Assembly: GCF_031583575.1 (NCBI RefSeq)
Contig: NZ_CP134146.1
Coordinates: forward strand, 620,001-684,000
Reading direction: 5' to 3'
DNA from: Thalassotalea nanhaiensis
Lineage (GTDB): Bacteria; Pseudomonadota; Gammaproteobacteria; Enterobacterales; Alteromonadaceae
DNA length: 64,000 nucleotides
The notes under the pieces are model-generated. The model was not told the origin of the DNA. It was given only the letters and a program-made list of their open reading frames with translations, and did not search any database. The translations under genes and the position numbers were made by a program. Shown piece by piece: positions 1 through 8,547 of this stretch. Within the stretch, counting starts at the first letter, position 1. Every line of letters starts with the position of its first letter.

Positions 1-38
1 CGGGCCAAAAATTAGTCATAGATGGTGGCAAGATATAA
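1..38 (+). CDS. Short-chain dehydrogenase/reductase, C-terminal tail (5' end outside window)
   Basis: Reading frame 3 gives a short tail, GQKLVIDGGKI, then TAA at 36-38. The pattern G-Q-x-L-x-I-D-G-G is the usual C-terminal end of classical SDR oxidoreductases. The stop overlaps the dgoK ATG by one base (TAATG), a translational-coupling arrangement that puts the two genes in one operon. Because an SMP-30 lactonase and KDGal genes follow, a sugar dehydrogenase (for example galactose to galactonolactone) is a reasonable guess. Only the last 11 residues are visible, so the substrate cannot be judged. Confidence 0.6.
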   Translation, partial: GQKLVIDGGKI

Positions 39-991
39 TGGCTAGCCAATATCTAGTAACTATTGATTGGGGAACCAGTTTTTTACGTGCTTACCTTTGT
101 GAGTTATCAAAGGACGCTGAATTGCGGCTTATTGAGACCCAAGTAGGACGTGGCGTGTCAAAGTGTGATGGTAATTTTGAGCAGGAGTTGCTTAATTGTA
201 TTTCATCTTGGATACCTCAGTATGGCAAACTACCTGTGTATATGGCGGGACAAATTAGTTCAAGTATTGGCTGGCAAAACACAAAATATTTACCCTGTCC
301 GCTAGCACCCAAAGACATTGCTTTTGGTGGAAAAAGTTTTAGCGCTAACGGTCATGATATCTATGTACTTCCAGGCACATCATGCGAGTATCCAGATCAA
401 AGTTTTGATGTCATGCGTGGCGAAGAGTTGCAAATTTTAGGTTGGATGCAATTAGCTTTAGCCCATGAAACCGGTAAGCATATCCTGTGTTTACCTGGCA
501 CCCATACAAAATGGGTATTAGTAGAAAATGGCACTATCCGATTGTTTAAAACAGCGATGACCGGTGAATTATTCGATATTTTATCAAATAGCAGTGTATT
601 AATAGAAGAGCCAAACGATAACTTTGATTCTAAAGTGTTTATAGAAGGTGCTGAATATGTTCTACAAGGTGATGCAGGTGATTTTAGTCATGACCTCTTT
701 AGTGTTAGAACCAGGCAAATACAGGCACAGCTAACCAAGCAACAAGCAACGTCATATCTATCAGGGATTTTGATAGGAACAGATGCAAGAGCTGCACAGC
801 AATCACCATATTGGGAATTCGATCAAGTTGAATCCATTCATATTGTTGGTTCAATAAAATTAAGTAAATATTTTGCAACGGTTTTAGGCTTAATGGGCTA
901 CAAAAGTAAAACCTATGATGCTAAACAAACGTCTTTGTTGGGCTTCGCCTCAATTCTTAAGCAGAGATGTCTTACCAATTCTACAAATTAA
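38..991 (+). CDS. dgoK: 2-dehydro-3-deoxygalactonokinase
   Basis: 317 aa, the usual DgoK length (about 290-320). It phosphorylates 2-keto-3-deoxy-galactonate (KDGal) to KDPGal in the cytoplasm. The N-terminal phosphate loop has the family form IDWGTSFLRAYL (residues 9-20), followed by the MRGEELQILG block near 127-136 and the LPGTHTKWV block near 153-161, both typical of the family. There is no signal peptide. The start at 38 is supported by the one-base overlap with the upstream dehydrogenase stop; the frame is open further upstream but that region matches another gene. It is followed 60 bp later by dgoA. A second, diverged copy lies at 7512-8474. Confidence 0.93.
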   Translation: MASQYLVTIDWGTSFLRAYLCELSKDAELRLIETQVGRGVSKCDGNFEQELLNCISSWIPQYGKLPVYMAGQISSSIGWQNTKYLPCPLAPKDIAFGGKSFSANGHDIYVLPGTSCEYPDQSFDVMRGEELQILGWMQLALAHETGKHILCLPGTHTKWVLVENGTIRLFKTAMTGELFDILSNSSVLIEEPNDNFDSKVFIEGAEYVLQGDAGDFSHDLFSVRTRQIQAQLTKQQATSYLSGILIGTDARAAQQSPYWEFDQVESIHIVGSIKLSKYFATVLGLMGYKSKTYDAKQTSLLGFASILKQRCLTNSTN

Positions 992-1051
992 TCCAAACTA
1001 AAACATAAAATCCTTTTATTCAGGTATGATTTATATTATAAATGGTGTTAT

Positions 1052-1696
1052 ATGAATATAGATCTACCTAAAGGAAATATGTTGCGCCAGTTACAAAGTA
1101 ATCCATGCATAGCTATCCTTAGGGGGCTGAAACCAGCTCAAGCCAAAGCTATAGGGCAAAAGCTTTATCAGCATGGCATCAAAATAATGGAAGTGCCATT
1201 GAATAGGGAAGGTGCTTATGAAAGCATTGAAATTCTTTATAACTCAATGCCTTCTGATTGTTTAATTGGTGCAGGTACAGTCACTAAAGTAGAGCAATTA
1301 GACAGGTTGCATGCTTTGGGGATTAAATTAGCAATCTCTCCAAATACTGATGTTGATATTATCCAAAAAGCGGCTGAATATAACATGTTACATATGCCTG
1401 GGGTTGCAACTCCTTCAGAGGTCTATACAGCATATAATAGTGGCGCTCGTTGGTTAAAGCTTTTTCCGGCAACAACTTTTGGTACAGGGCATTTAAAAGC
1501 ATTATTAAGTATTGCCCCCAAAGGTGCTAACTTTATTGCTGTTGGTGGACTAGATACTACTAACTTAAAAGATTGGATGGCTGCCGGAGCCAAAGGTGTT
1601 GGTATTGGAAATAGCCTTTACAGTGAAGATGACATATTCGTTGAAAGTGAGAAAAAAATAGCTTTGTTTGCAGAGGCTTGCAAACAAATTAAATAA
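1052..1696 (+). CDS. dgoA: 2-dehydro-3-deoxy-6-phosphogalactonate aldolase
   Basis: 214 aa class I aldolase of the KDPG/KDPGal family. It cleaves KDPGal to pyruvate and D-glyceraldehyde 3-phosphate. Visible landmarks are the AILRGL strand at 21-26, the catalytic Glu47 in IMEVPLN, the GAGTV block at 73-77, and the Schiff-base Lys136 in GARWLKLFPA. The C-terminal VGGL phosphate-binding loop is also present. It lies directly after dgoK and before a sugar symporter. That pairing, rather than KdgK/Eda, points to the galacto-configured substrate. An AT-rich motif resembling other upstream motifs in this window lies at 1021-1038, very close to the start. Confidence 0.92.
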   Translation: MNIDLPKGNMLRQLQSNPCIAILRGLKPAQAKAIGQKLYQHGIKIMEVPLNREGAYESIEILYNSMPSDCLIGAGTVTKVEQLDRLHALGIKLAISPNTDVDIIQKAAEYNMLHMPGVATPSEVYTAYNSGARWLKLFPATTFGTGHLKALLSIAPKGANFIAVGGLDTTNLKDWMAAGAKGVGIGNSLYSEDDIFVESEKKIALFAEACKQIK

Positions 1697-1737
1697 AACT
1701 AAAAACAAACTTAAAAGAGAATTTTCAGGGGAAAATT

Positions 1738-3300
1738 ATGAACTTATCAACACTAGACATTTCAGTCTTCGTGTTTTATGTGATTGCACTTATTGCAATT
1801 GCTTATATGGTTTCAAGAGAAAAAGTGGGCCATGAGAAAAATTCGAATGATTATTTTTTAGCAGGTAATTCATTACCTTGGTGGGCCGTTGGTGCTTCAC
1901 TAATTGCGGCAAATATATCTGCTGAACAGATTATTGGTATGTCGGGCTCTGGCTACAAAATTGGTTTAGCAATCGCTTCTTATGAGTGGATGGCAGCTAT
2001 CACTTTAATGATAGTTGGTAAGTATTTTTTACCAATTTTCCTCGAGAAAAAAATCTACACTATGCCGCAGTTTCTAGAACAGCGCTTTGACCATCGTGTA
2101 AGAACAGTAATGGCGGTATTCTGGCTAGGGGTTTATGTATTTGTAAACTTAACTGCTATTTTATGGTTAGGGGCTTTAGCAATTAACACCATTACCGGTG
2201 TAGATGTTGTTTATGGCATGATCTTCCTTGGTGGTTTCTCAGTAGCTTACTCTCTTTATGGTGGCTTAAAGGCAGTAGCCTTTACCGATATTATTCAAGT
2301 GGTGTTATTAGTATTAGGCGGCTTGTTCTTATCTTATATTGCTTTAGATTTGATTGGCGAAGGACAAGGCCTAATAGCTGGTTTTAATAACTTAGTAGCG
2401 CAAGCGCCAGAAAAGTTTGACATGATTTTAGCCAAAGACAGTGAGCACTATATGGACCTTCCTGGTTTGTCTGTTCTTGTTGGTGGCATGTGGATCATGA
2501 ACCTGTCGTATTGGGGGTTTAACCAATACATTATTCAACGTACGTTAGCCGCAAAAGATCTACGTGAAGGCCAAAAGGGTATCGCTTTTGCCGCATTTTT
2601 AAAACTATTAATGCCAGTAATTGTTGTATTACCAGGCATTGCAGCTGTGTTACTAGTACCTGATTTACACAAACCTGACCAAGCATATCCAGCATTATTG
2701 AATTTGATGCCAGAAGGCTTAAAAGGATTAGTTTTTGCAGCATTAGTTGCAGCAATAGTTTCTTCACTAGCGTCAATGACAAACTCAATCGCAACTATTT
2801 TTACCATGGATTTATATAAAAATGATAAGAAACCTCGTAGTGAAGAGCATTACGTAAAAGTTGGACGCATTGTGAGCTTAGGCGCTCTAGTTATTGCAAT
2901 GATAGTGGCTAAGCCATTACTTGGTCAATTTGATCAGGCTTTCCAATATATTCAAGAGTTTACTGGCTTCTTTACACCAGGTATAGTTGCGCTATTCTTC
3001 TTAGGTATGTTCTGGAAAACAACTACTGCAAATGGAGCTTTAGTTGCAGCTTTAGGTTCTGCACTATTTTCGTTTATATTTTGGATGATTTGGCCTGAAT
3101 TACCATTTATGGACCGTGTGGGTTTAGTGTTTGTACTTTGTACATCGCTCGCCGTTATTGTTTCCCTTTTAGAAAAGAAAGGTGAGCATGACAATGCAGT
3201 TGACCTGAAAGGAATGGACTTTAGCACATCAAAAGGATTTAACATTTCAACAGTCGCTGTTTGTTTAATCTTAATAGGCTTCTACTCTGCTTGGTGGTAA
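1738..3300 (+). CDS. Sodium/solute symporter (SSS family), sugar transporter
   Basis: 520 aa inner-membrane protein of the sodium:solute symporter family (SglT-like). It is rich in long hydrophobic segments, about 13-14 predicted by eye. Family landmarks include the N-terminal DYFLAGNSLPWWAVGASL region (about 38-55), the ANISAEQIIGMSGSGY segment (58-73), and the YSLYGGLKAVAFTDIIQ block (171-187). Its place between dgoA and an SMP-30 lactonase suggests uptake of galactose or an anhydrogalactose-type sugar from the periplasm, driven by sodium, which suits a marine bacterium. The start at 1738 follows an AGGGGAAAAT ribosome-binding region. The next gene begins 6 bp after the stop, so the two are probably co-transcribed. 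Confidence 0.9.
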   Translation: MNLSTLDISVFVFYVIALIAIAYMVSREKVGHEKNSNDYFLAGNSLPWWAVGASLIAANISAEQIIGMSGSGYKIGLAIASYEWMAAITLMIVGKYFLPIFLEKKIYTMPQFLEQRFDHRVRTVMAVFWLGVYVFVNLTAILWLGALAINTITGVDVVYGMIFLGGFSVAYSLYGGLKAVAFTDIIQVVLLVLGGLFLSYIALDLIGEGQGLIAGFNNLVAQAPEKFDMILAKDSEHYMDLPGLSVLVGGMWIMNLSYWGFNQYIIQRTLAAKDLREGQKGIAFAAFLKLLMPVIVVLPGIAAVLLVPDLHKPDQAYPALLNLMPEGLKGLVFAALVAAIVSSLASMTNSIATIFTMDLYKNDKKPRSEEHYVKVGRIVSLGALVIAMIVAKPLLGQFDQAFQYIQEFTGFFTPGIVALFFLGMFWKTTTANGALVAALGSALFSFIFWMIWPELPFMDRVGLVFVLCTSLAVIVSLLEKKGEHDNAVDLKGMDFSTSKGFNISTVAVCLILIGFYSAWW

Positions 3301-3306
3301 TAAGCT

Positions 3307-4206
3307 ATGTCAAAAGTAACAATCGGTAACTTACTCAAAGTTATCGACGTTACAAATACATTAGGTGAGGGCGTGCAATGGCACGCCCTTAGCCGTTGTA
3401 TTTGGTGGACCGATATCGAAGGCTCTAGCCTTTATTGTTACTGCACTAAAACAAACCAATTAACCAGATTTCAAATGCCTGACCGAGTAGGCTGCTTTGC
3501 TTTTATTAAAAATGATAAAAGGCTGATCGTTGCTTTCGCTAATGGTTTAGCTTTTTATGATTTTGAAAGTGAAGCGATTGAATGGCTAGATAAACCTGAA
3601 CAGCATATTCCCGGAAATCGGTTTAATGATGGGCGAGTTGATCGACAAGGTCGATTTTGGCCTGGTAGCATGGTTGAAACCCAATCAGCTAGCAATCAAT
3701 TAGCACATTTATATATGGTAAATAAAGAGCTTAAATGCCAACCAAAGATAAGTGATATTGAAATATCTAATGGTCTTTGTTGGAGTCCTGACGGAACTAA
3801 GCTTTATCATGCTGATTCACCAAAACAACAATTATTTCAATATGATTTCAATGTTGATACTGGTGAAATCTCAAATAAAAGGCTTTTCGTTACAACAGCT
3901 GAGAATTCATATCCAGATGGTTCAACGGTAGATGCACAGGGGTTTATTTGGAATGCTCAATGGGGAGGCTCTAGAGTTGTTCGTTATAATACTGATGGGC
4001 AAGTAGATATTGAACTTAGCTTGCCAGTTTCACAGCCTAGTTGTGTTGCTATTGGGGGGCCAAATCTTGATTGGCTAATCATAACTTCTGCTCGCCAAGA
4101 TTTATCAGCAGAGCAATTATTAACTGAACCACAAGCCGGTAATGTGTTTATTTATCAGCTTGATGGCGTACAAGGGCTTGAAGAAAACCAATACGTCTTA
4201 CCATAA
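3307..4206 (+). CDS. SMP-30/gluconolactonase family sugar lactonase
   Basis: 299 aa six-bladed beta-propeller lactonase. Residues matching the divalent-metal ligands of SMP-30 are in place: Glu21 (LGEGVQW), Asn155 (SNGLCWSPDG) and Asp204 (YPDGSTVD), with the substrate-side NRFNDGR at 104-110. There is no signal peptide, so it acts in the cytoplasm. It starts 6 bp after the symporter and belongs to the same operon. The likely role is hydrolysis of an aldonolactone such as galactonolactone made by the upstream dehydrogenase. Related enzymes act on glucono-, arabino-, fucono- and xylonolactones, so the sugar is inferred from context only. Confidence 0.88.
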   Translation: MSKVTIGNLLKVIDVTNTLGEGVQWHALSRCIWWTDIEGSSLYCYCTKTNQLTRFQMPDRVGCFAFIKNDKRLIVAFANGLAFYDFESEAIEWLDKPEQHIPGNRFNDGRVDRQGRFWPGSMVETQSASNQLAHLYMVNKELKCQPKISDIEISNGLCWSPDGTKLYHADSPKQQLFQYDFNVDTGEISNKRLFVTTAENSYPDGSTVDAQGFIWNAQWGGSRVVRYNTDGQVDIELSLPVSQPSCVAIGGPNLDWLIITSARQDLSAEQLLTEPQAGNVFIYQLDGVQGLEENQYVLP

Positions 4207-4236
4207 ATCCTCATCAGACAATGATGATTAAATTAT
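4207..4236 (+). terminator. Weak hairpin after the lactonase gene
   Basis: TCATCA (4211-4216) and TGATGA (4222-4227) form a six-base stem with a five-base loop, followed by an AT-rich stretch ending in TTTTT. The stem is short and weak. It may mark the end of the dgoK-dgoA-symporter-lactonase operon, but read-through into the epimerase gene is possible. Confidence 0.3.
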
Positions 4237-4321
4237 TTTTGGGTTAAATGCAATGCAGAGTTGCATAACCAAGAAACAAACGTTAATCTAATAATATGAT
4301 AAATAGTATTATAGATACTTG

Positions 4322-5200
4322 ATGAAGATAATAATAAAAGATAGTAAAAGTGAAGTGGTTATTGCACCTGAACTTGGTGCAAGTATCTTAGCTTATGACT
4401 ACATTACAAATGATAATCGATTTTCTATTTTCCCAAATAGGCTTGGTGCTGTAGATGTTACCAGCACAGCATGCTTTCCGTTAGTACCATTTTCAAACCG
4501 CATTCGAGAAGGCAAATTCTTCTGGCAAGGTGAACAAATTCAATTGCCATTAAATCAACTTCCAGAGCGGCATACAAACCATGGTCATGGGTGGCAAGTG
4601 GCTTGGAATGTTGACGAGCAAACTGAAAGTAGCTTGACCCTAAGCTATGTGCATACCGCTAATGAATGGCCTTTTTCGTACAAGTCGATATATCGTTTTG
4701 AATTGCAAAACGGAGAGCTGTTACAAACGTTAATCTTGAAAAACCTTAGCCCAAATGAGATGCCAGCGGGTCTTGGTTTGCATCCATACTTTTCCCGTAC
4801 TGCTCAAGCCACGCTTAAAGCTGATGTTAAACAAATGTGGCAGGTAGATAATGAATCCATGCCCGTTACCGTGATAGATGCACCTAAGTGCTTACAATCT
4901 GCGCAAGGTATGGTGGTTAATGATCATCAGTTGGATAATACATTCATCGATTTTCCTGCTAAAGCAAAAGTGTGCTGGCCTGAATGGCAAATGTGTGCAG
5001 AAGTTAGTGCATCTACTAACTGCAAATTTATGGTTGTTTATAGCCCTGAAAAGCAGGATTTCTTTTGTGTTGAGCCTGTTACTCATGCTCCAAATGCAAT
5101 AAATAAGCATCAACGAGGCATTGAAAATACCGGATTTTCAAGTCTGAAGTCACAACAAGAAATGACTGTTTGGATGCGCGTATCACCTAAACCAGTTTAA
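4322..5200 (+). CDS. Aldose 1-epimerase (galactose mutarotase-like)
   Basis: About 292 aa, cytoplasmic, of the galactose mutarotase-like beta-sandwich fold. Recognisable blocks are LVPFSNRIREGKF (about 58-70), the first catalytic-type His in the HTNHGHGWQ segment (about 91-99), GLHPYFSR (about 152-159) and the FCVEPVTHAPNA block, whose Glu matches the catalytic base. It interconverts alpha and beta anomers of aldoses. A TTG three bases upstream is in frame, but the ATG at 4322 is the better start. It follows the lactonase by 115 bp with its own AT-rich upstream region, including a copy of a recurrent motif at 4291-4310. In context it would feed the right galactose anomer to a dehydrogenase. 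Confidence 0.88.
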   Translation: MKIIIKDSKSEVVIAPELGASILAYDYITNDNRFSIFPNRLGAVDVTSTACFPLVPFSNRIREGKFFWQGEQIQLPLNQLPERHTNHGHGWQVAWNVDEQTESSLTLSYVHTANEWPFSYKSIYRFELQNGELLQTLILKNLSPNEMPAGLGLHPYFSRTAQATLKADVKQMWQVDNESMPVTVIDAPKCLQSAQGMVVNDHQLDNTFIDFPAKAKVCWPEWQMCAEVSASTNCKFMVVYSPEKQDFFCVEPVTHAPNAINKHQRGIENTGFSSLKSQQEMTVWMRVSPKPV

Positions 5201-5216
5201 TACTCTTTCGTTTCAA

Positions 5217-7292
5217 TTATTGCTGTAAGCGATACTTGTACATATGATAATTTGTCCTACGTACATACTCTAACAACTGATAATAAGGCCTGTCAGAAGA
5301 AGAGACTAAACCGGCATTAGCATTTTCCCCAACGACACTTCGACCAGCCGTTGTCGAGTCGGCCCACATAAACCAATGAGCACCGACATTTTTGGGGTCA
5401 CGCATCGAGCTTTCTACAAAGTTTTGATATTTTTCACCTCTGTTACGCTGATCTGATGCATGGCCAAGTCCTGGATAGAATTTACCTGAATCGACAGCAC
5501 CAAAGTTGAATTCAGAAATTAAGTAAGGTTTGTCTATATTAACCATTTCTGCAATGCTGTTTTCTAACATTTCGTTATCGTATTGATTAAATGAAATAAC
5601 ATCTAAATATTGTGCGCCAATGCTTACATTGTAGTGGTTTCGATGATCGGCATTTACGTGCCAGCGACAACCTAAATACAATTTATTAGGTGCGTGATTT
5701 TTTATTGCTTTAGAAATGGTACTGAAGTATTTGTGGCTCATTTTCTGATAAAAGGCAATGTTTGCTTGTTCAAGCATTGTTATGTTTTTTAAAGGAAATT
5801 CTTGTTTATTCGCCTTAAGAGCAGACCAATTCGTAAATGAACTTCCTAGGCGTTTATTTACTTCATCAAGAGTCTTGTATATATCTTTAACAATATCTAC
5901 ATACTGGTGCTTAGCAGAGCTGTTTTTAGGCTTTTTAATCAATTCTTTTGCCAAGGTATTTGGGCTTTTCCAATACAACTCGTTATCAATAAAAAAACCG
6001 ATAAAAAATGGATCATCTTTTATCGCTGTCGACGCCTGTTTTACTCGCTTGTTTACACTCTTGGCAAAATTTGGAGAGAATACATCCGGAAACTTACTGG
6101 TTATCCCTGGGTTTCCCCAAATTGTAGATAGTGTCTTTGTATATGGAATTCTATTTTGCTCACTTACAAGTGCGCCCTTATTGCTAAAGCCGGCTACCGT
6201 ATTTAACCCCCAGCTGTGCATTCGAGTGGCAGAAAATTGCGCATACTTTGATTCATCATTATGGCCATATTTGCGAAACATATTTAACTTACCGAAATCG
6301 AACTCGCCATTTTTCTGATAAAACTGACCATACTTGGCATCATTTTTCTTAGGAAGAAACTCGAAAAAGTTCTCACGGCCTGTTACTGGTGTACCCACAT
6401 GCAATTGCAGAGCACTATTCACCCCTATAGACCAGAATAAATAGCCGTTAGGATCAACAAACCACCATTTACCCTGATGTTTCTCTACACGAAAGTGCCC
6501 ACTTGCAGTTAGTTTCGGACCAAATTTACTCCACTCTTTGGAGCCAGTATGTAAGTTTAAGTCGACTTGTTCATCTTTAAGTTCTTGCTTAAGTTGTGCA
6601 TCTGTTAGTGTTTTACCTAGCCAAGTTTCATGTTTGTATTGGCCAAACCTGTCAATAAATGGAAAAAATTTCTCTTTGTTAGTTGTATATAGCTGAGCAA
6701 ATGCTGGGCGCTTTAAACTCATTTTTTTTAATAAAATAGTTTGCGAAAAAGACTGGGCAGGTAAGGTAAGTTTAATTTGATTAGTTAACGCTAAATCAAA
6801 ACTATTAGTGAATGATATTGCGGTTGGCATGCCGCGAGTGTTCGGAAAATCCTCGCTCATCGCTGCATAGGTTGTTTTTCTAGTCGAATAATCAGGAAGT
6901 AGTAAATTGTTAAATAAGCGTACTTCTTTAGCCTCAAGCCAACCAATAGCATGTATTGGTTTAGTAAACTTTCTTCCTTTTACCTTGCCTAAGATATAGC
7001 TATCGAAGCGCAGGCGCTGGTCAGTTTTATTTTCTAAATCTAGCGTTAAGTAGAGCCATTGATGTATATCCCAATTTCCCGAAAATGAAATGCTGGCCTT
7101 CTCATTGGCTTTAACCTCGATAAGTAAACCATCTTCACTGTAAGTAATGTTGCCGCCAGAGTGAGTTATTTCATTTTTCGGTATTGCTTTGCGAAAGTCT
7201 ACGAGGACTTTAGGTTCAGCATTTTCAGCAGCATTACAGCCCAACAATATAGATAAATATAAAATAAAAATCGCGCTGAATTTGGCCTTCAT
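5217..7292 (-). CDS. GH50-like (beta-agarase family) lipoprotein glycoside hydrolase
   Basis: 691 aa with a lipobox ending at Cys19 (SILLGC), so probably anchored in an outer membrane leaflet. An N-terminal beta-rich region (about 25-200) is followed by a TIM-barrel domain of the GH50 type: GHFRVEKHQGKWWFVDPNGYLFW near 265-287, then IDNELYW with the proposed acid/base Glu438, and SEFNFGAVDSG with the proposed nucleophile Glu594. The C-terminal block GAHWFMWADSTTAGR plus GENANAGLV also matches GH50 agarases. Known GH50 members are exo- or endo-beta-agarases. In this carrageenan-leaning locus the true substrate may be another beta-1,4-galactan. A paralogue is at 55728-57815. Confidence 0.8.
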   Translation of the reverse strand: MKAKFSAIFILYLSILLGCNAAENAEPKVLVDFRKAIPKNEITHSGGNITYSEDGLLIEVKANEKASISFSGNWDIHQWLYLTLDLENKTDQRLRFDSYILGKVKGRKFTKPIHAIGWLEAKEVRLFNNLLLPDYSTRKTTYAAMSEDFPNTRGMPTAISFTNSFDLALTNQIKLTLPAQSFSQTILLKKMSLKRPAFAQLYTTNKEKFFPFIDRFGQYKHETWLGKTLTDAQLKQELKDEQVDLNLHTGSKEWSKFGPKLTASGHFRVEKHQGKWWFVDPNGYLFWSIGVNSALQLHVGTPVTGRENFFEFLPKKNDAKYGQFYQKNGEFDFGKLNMFRKYGHNDESKYAQFSATRMHSWGLNTVAGFSNKGALVSEQNRIPYTKTLSTIWGNPGITSKFPDVFSPNFAKSVNKRVKQASTAIKDDPFFIGFFIDNELYWKSPNTLAKELIKKPKNSSAKHQYVDIVKDIYKTLDEVNKRLGSSFTNWSALKANKQEFPLKNITMLEQANIAFYQKMSHKYFSTISKAIKNHAPNKLYLGCRWHVNADHRNHYNVSIGAQYLDVISFNQYDNEMLENSIAEMVNIDKPYLISEFNFGAVDSGKFYPGLGHASDQRNRGEKYQNFVESSMRDPKNVGAHWFMWADSTTAGRSVVGENANAGLVSSSDRPYYQLLEYVRRTNYHMYKYRLQQ

Positions 7293-7511
7293 AATTGTCC
7301 TTTGACGATAATATTTGTCAGTTTATGCAAATTGTTCTTCCAAATTGTAGTAAAGTACTATATATAATACAATACAGATTAATAAATATGATGAATAAAG
7401 TATAACTACACTCTTTTCATCAACTGGGTATACGTCCCTGGAAGTTATAAGGTAAGAGCACCGCTATTTACGAATATGAATGTAATAAAACTATTGTTGG
7501 GGAAAGTATAG

Positions 7512-8474
7512 GTGAATGTTGAATATGTCATAGTTGCAGATTGGGGCAGTAGTCATTTGCGTGCCTATTTATGCCAACTTAATCAGCAAGGCACTTTAAC
7601 AGTAATAAAATCTGCCAAAGGAACAGGTGTAACGAAGATTGAAGAACAATTTGAGCAGCACCTTATGCAGGTTATAGCGCCATGGCGGAAAGAGTTTGGA
7701 CAAATGCCAATTCTCTTATCTGGCCAAGTAGGGTCAACCTTAGGCTGGAAAGAAGCACCGTATTTACCTTGTCCAGTTTCTCTTGATCGACTAGCAACCT
7801 CTTGTTTAACGTTTATATGTAGGGGCCACCCTATATACATCGTTCCCGGGCTAAGTTGTGAAATTCCTGATAAACACTCTGATGTAATGCGCGGCGAAGA
7901 ATTACAAGTATTAGGCTTGTTACTTAAACATGAAAAGTATCAACAAGGTCGTCAGCTTATTTGCTTACCTGGTACGCATACTAAATGGGTACTGGTTGAC
8001 AATGGCGAAATACAATTCTTTAAAACCGCAATGACCGGCGAGCTGTACGATCTGCTTACCAGTAAAAGTGTCTTAATTCAAAAGAAAACAAACATTTTTG
8101 ATGCAGACGCATTCAAGCTTGGCGTTGATAAAGCCAATTCAAGCAGCGTCGGTAGCTTTAGTCACAATATTTTTAGTGTGCGTACGAAGCAACTTTTTGG
8201 CGAGTTAAATCAAGGTAATGCATGCTCTTATTTATCTGGACTACTTATTGGTAGTGATGTACATGCTGCCATCGCGACTGAGCAATGGAATATCTCTGAT
8301 ATTACCGAAGTTGTCATCGTTGGAGATGAACATTTAAGCACTTGCTTTGCAATGGCGCTTGAATCGCAAGGTGTACAGACGCGTGTTGTTGATGAGGCCG
8401 AAGTTGCCATCGCCGGCTATTCAGGGATATGTAATAGTTTATTTTTAAAAGATTTAACGCAAACAGCAATATAA
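7512..8474 (+). CDS. dgoK: 2-dehydro-3-deoxygalactonokinase, second copy
   Basis: 320 aa paralogue of the kinase at 38-991, with the same blocks: ADWGSSHLRAYLC near residues 8-20, MRGEELQVLG, and LPGTHTKWV followed by GEIQFFKTAMTGELYDLL. It should also phosphorylate KDGal. The start is GTG at 7512, preceded by a good TTGGGGAAAG ribosome-binding region; no better ATG lies nearby. It is divergent from the GH50-like gene and is followed 73 bp later by a sulfatase, so here a cytoplasmic kinase leads a run of periplasmic enzymes. The stop lies in an ATAAAA hexamer repeat (about 8471-8490) that supplies several in-frame stops. Confidence 0.92.
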   Translation: MNVEYVIVADWGSSHLRAYLCQLNQQGTLTVIKSAKGTGVTKIEEQFEQHLMQVIAPWRKEFGQMPILLSGQVGSTLGWKEAPYLPCPVSLDRLATSCLTFICRGHPIYIVPGLSCEIPDKHSDVMRGEELQVLGLLLKHEKYQQGRQLICLPGTHTKWVLVDNGEIQFFKTAMTGELYDLLTSKSVLIQKKTNIFDADAFKLGVDKANSSSVGSFSHNIFSVRTKQLFGELNQGNACSYLSGLLIGSDVHAAIATEQWNISDITEVVIVGDEHLSTCFAMALESQGVQTRVVDEAEVAIAGYSGICNSLFLKDLTQTAI

Positions 8475-8547
8475 AAATAAAAATAAAAATAGGAATACGT
8501 TTTCTAACAATAGAACGCGGAGATGACATTAATCCCAGGGAATTAAA

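Noticed and set aside
5758-6318. 186-codon open frame on the plus strand
   Set aside because: It lies fully inside the GH50-like gene on the other strand, lacks recognisable motifs, and its composition follows the antisense of that gene.
8471-8490. ATAAAA hexamer repeat as a phase-variable tract
   Set aside because: It has only about three copies, lies at the stop of dgoK, and gives several in-frame stops, so length changes would not alter a protein.
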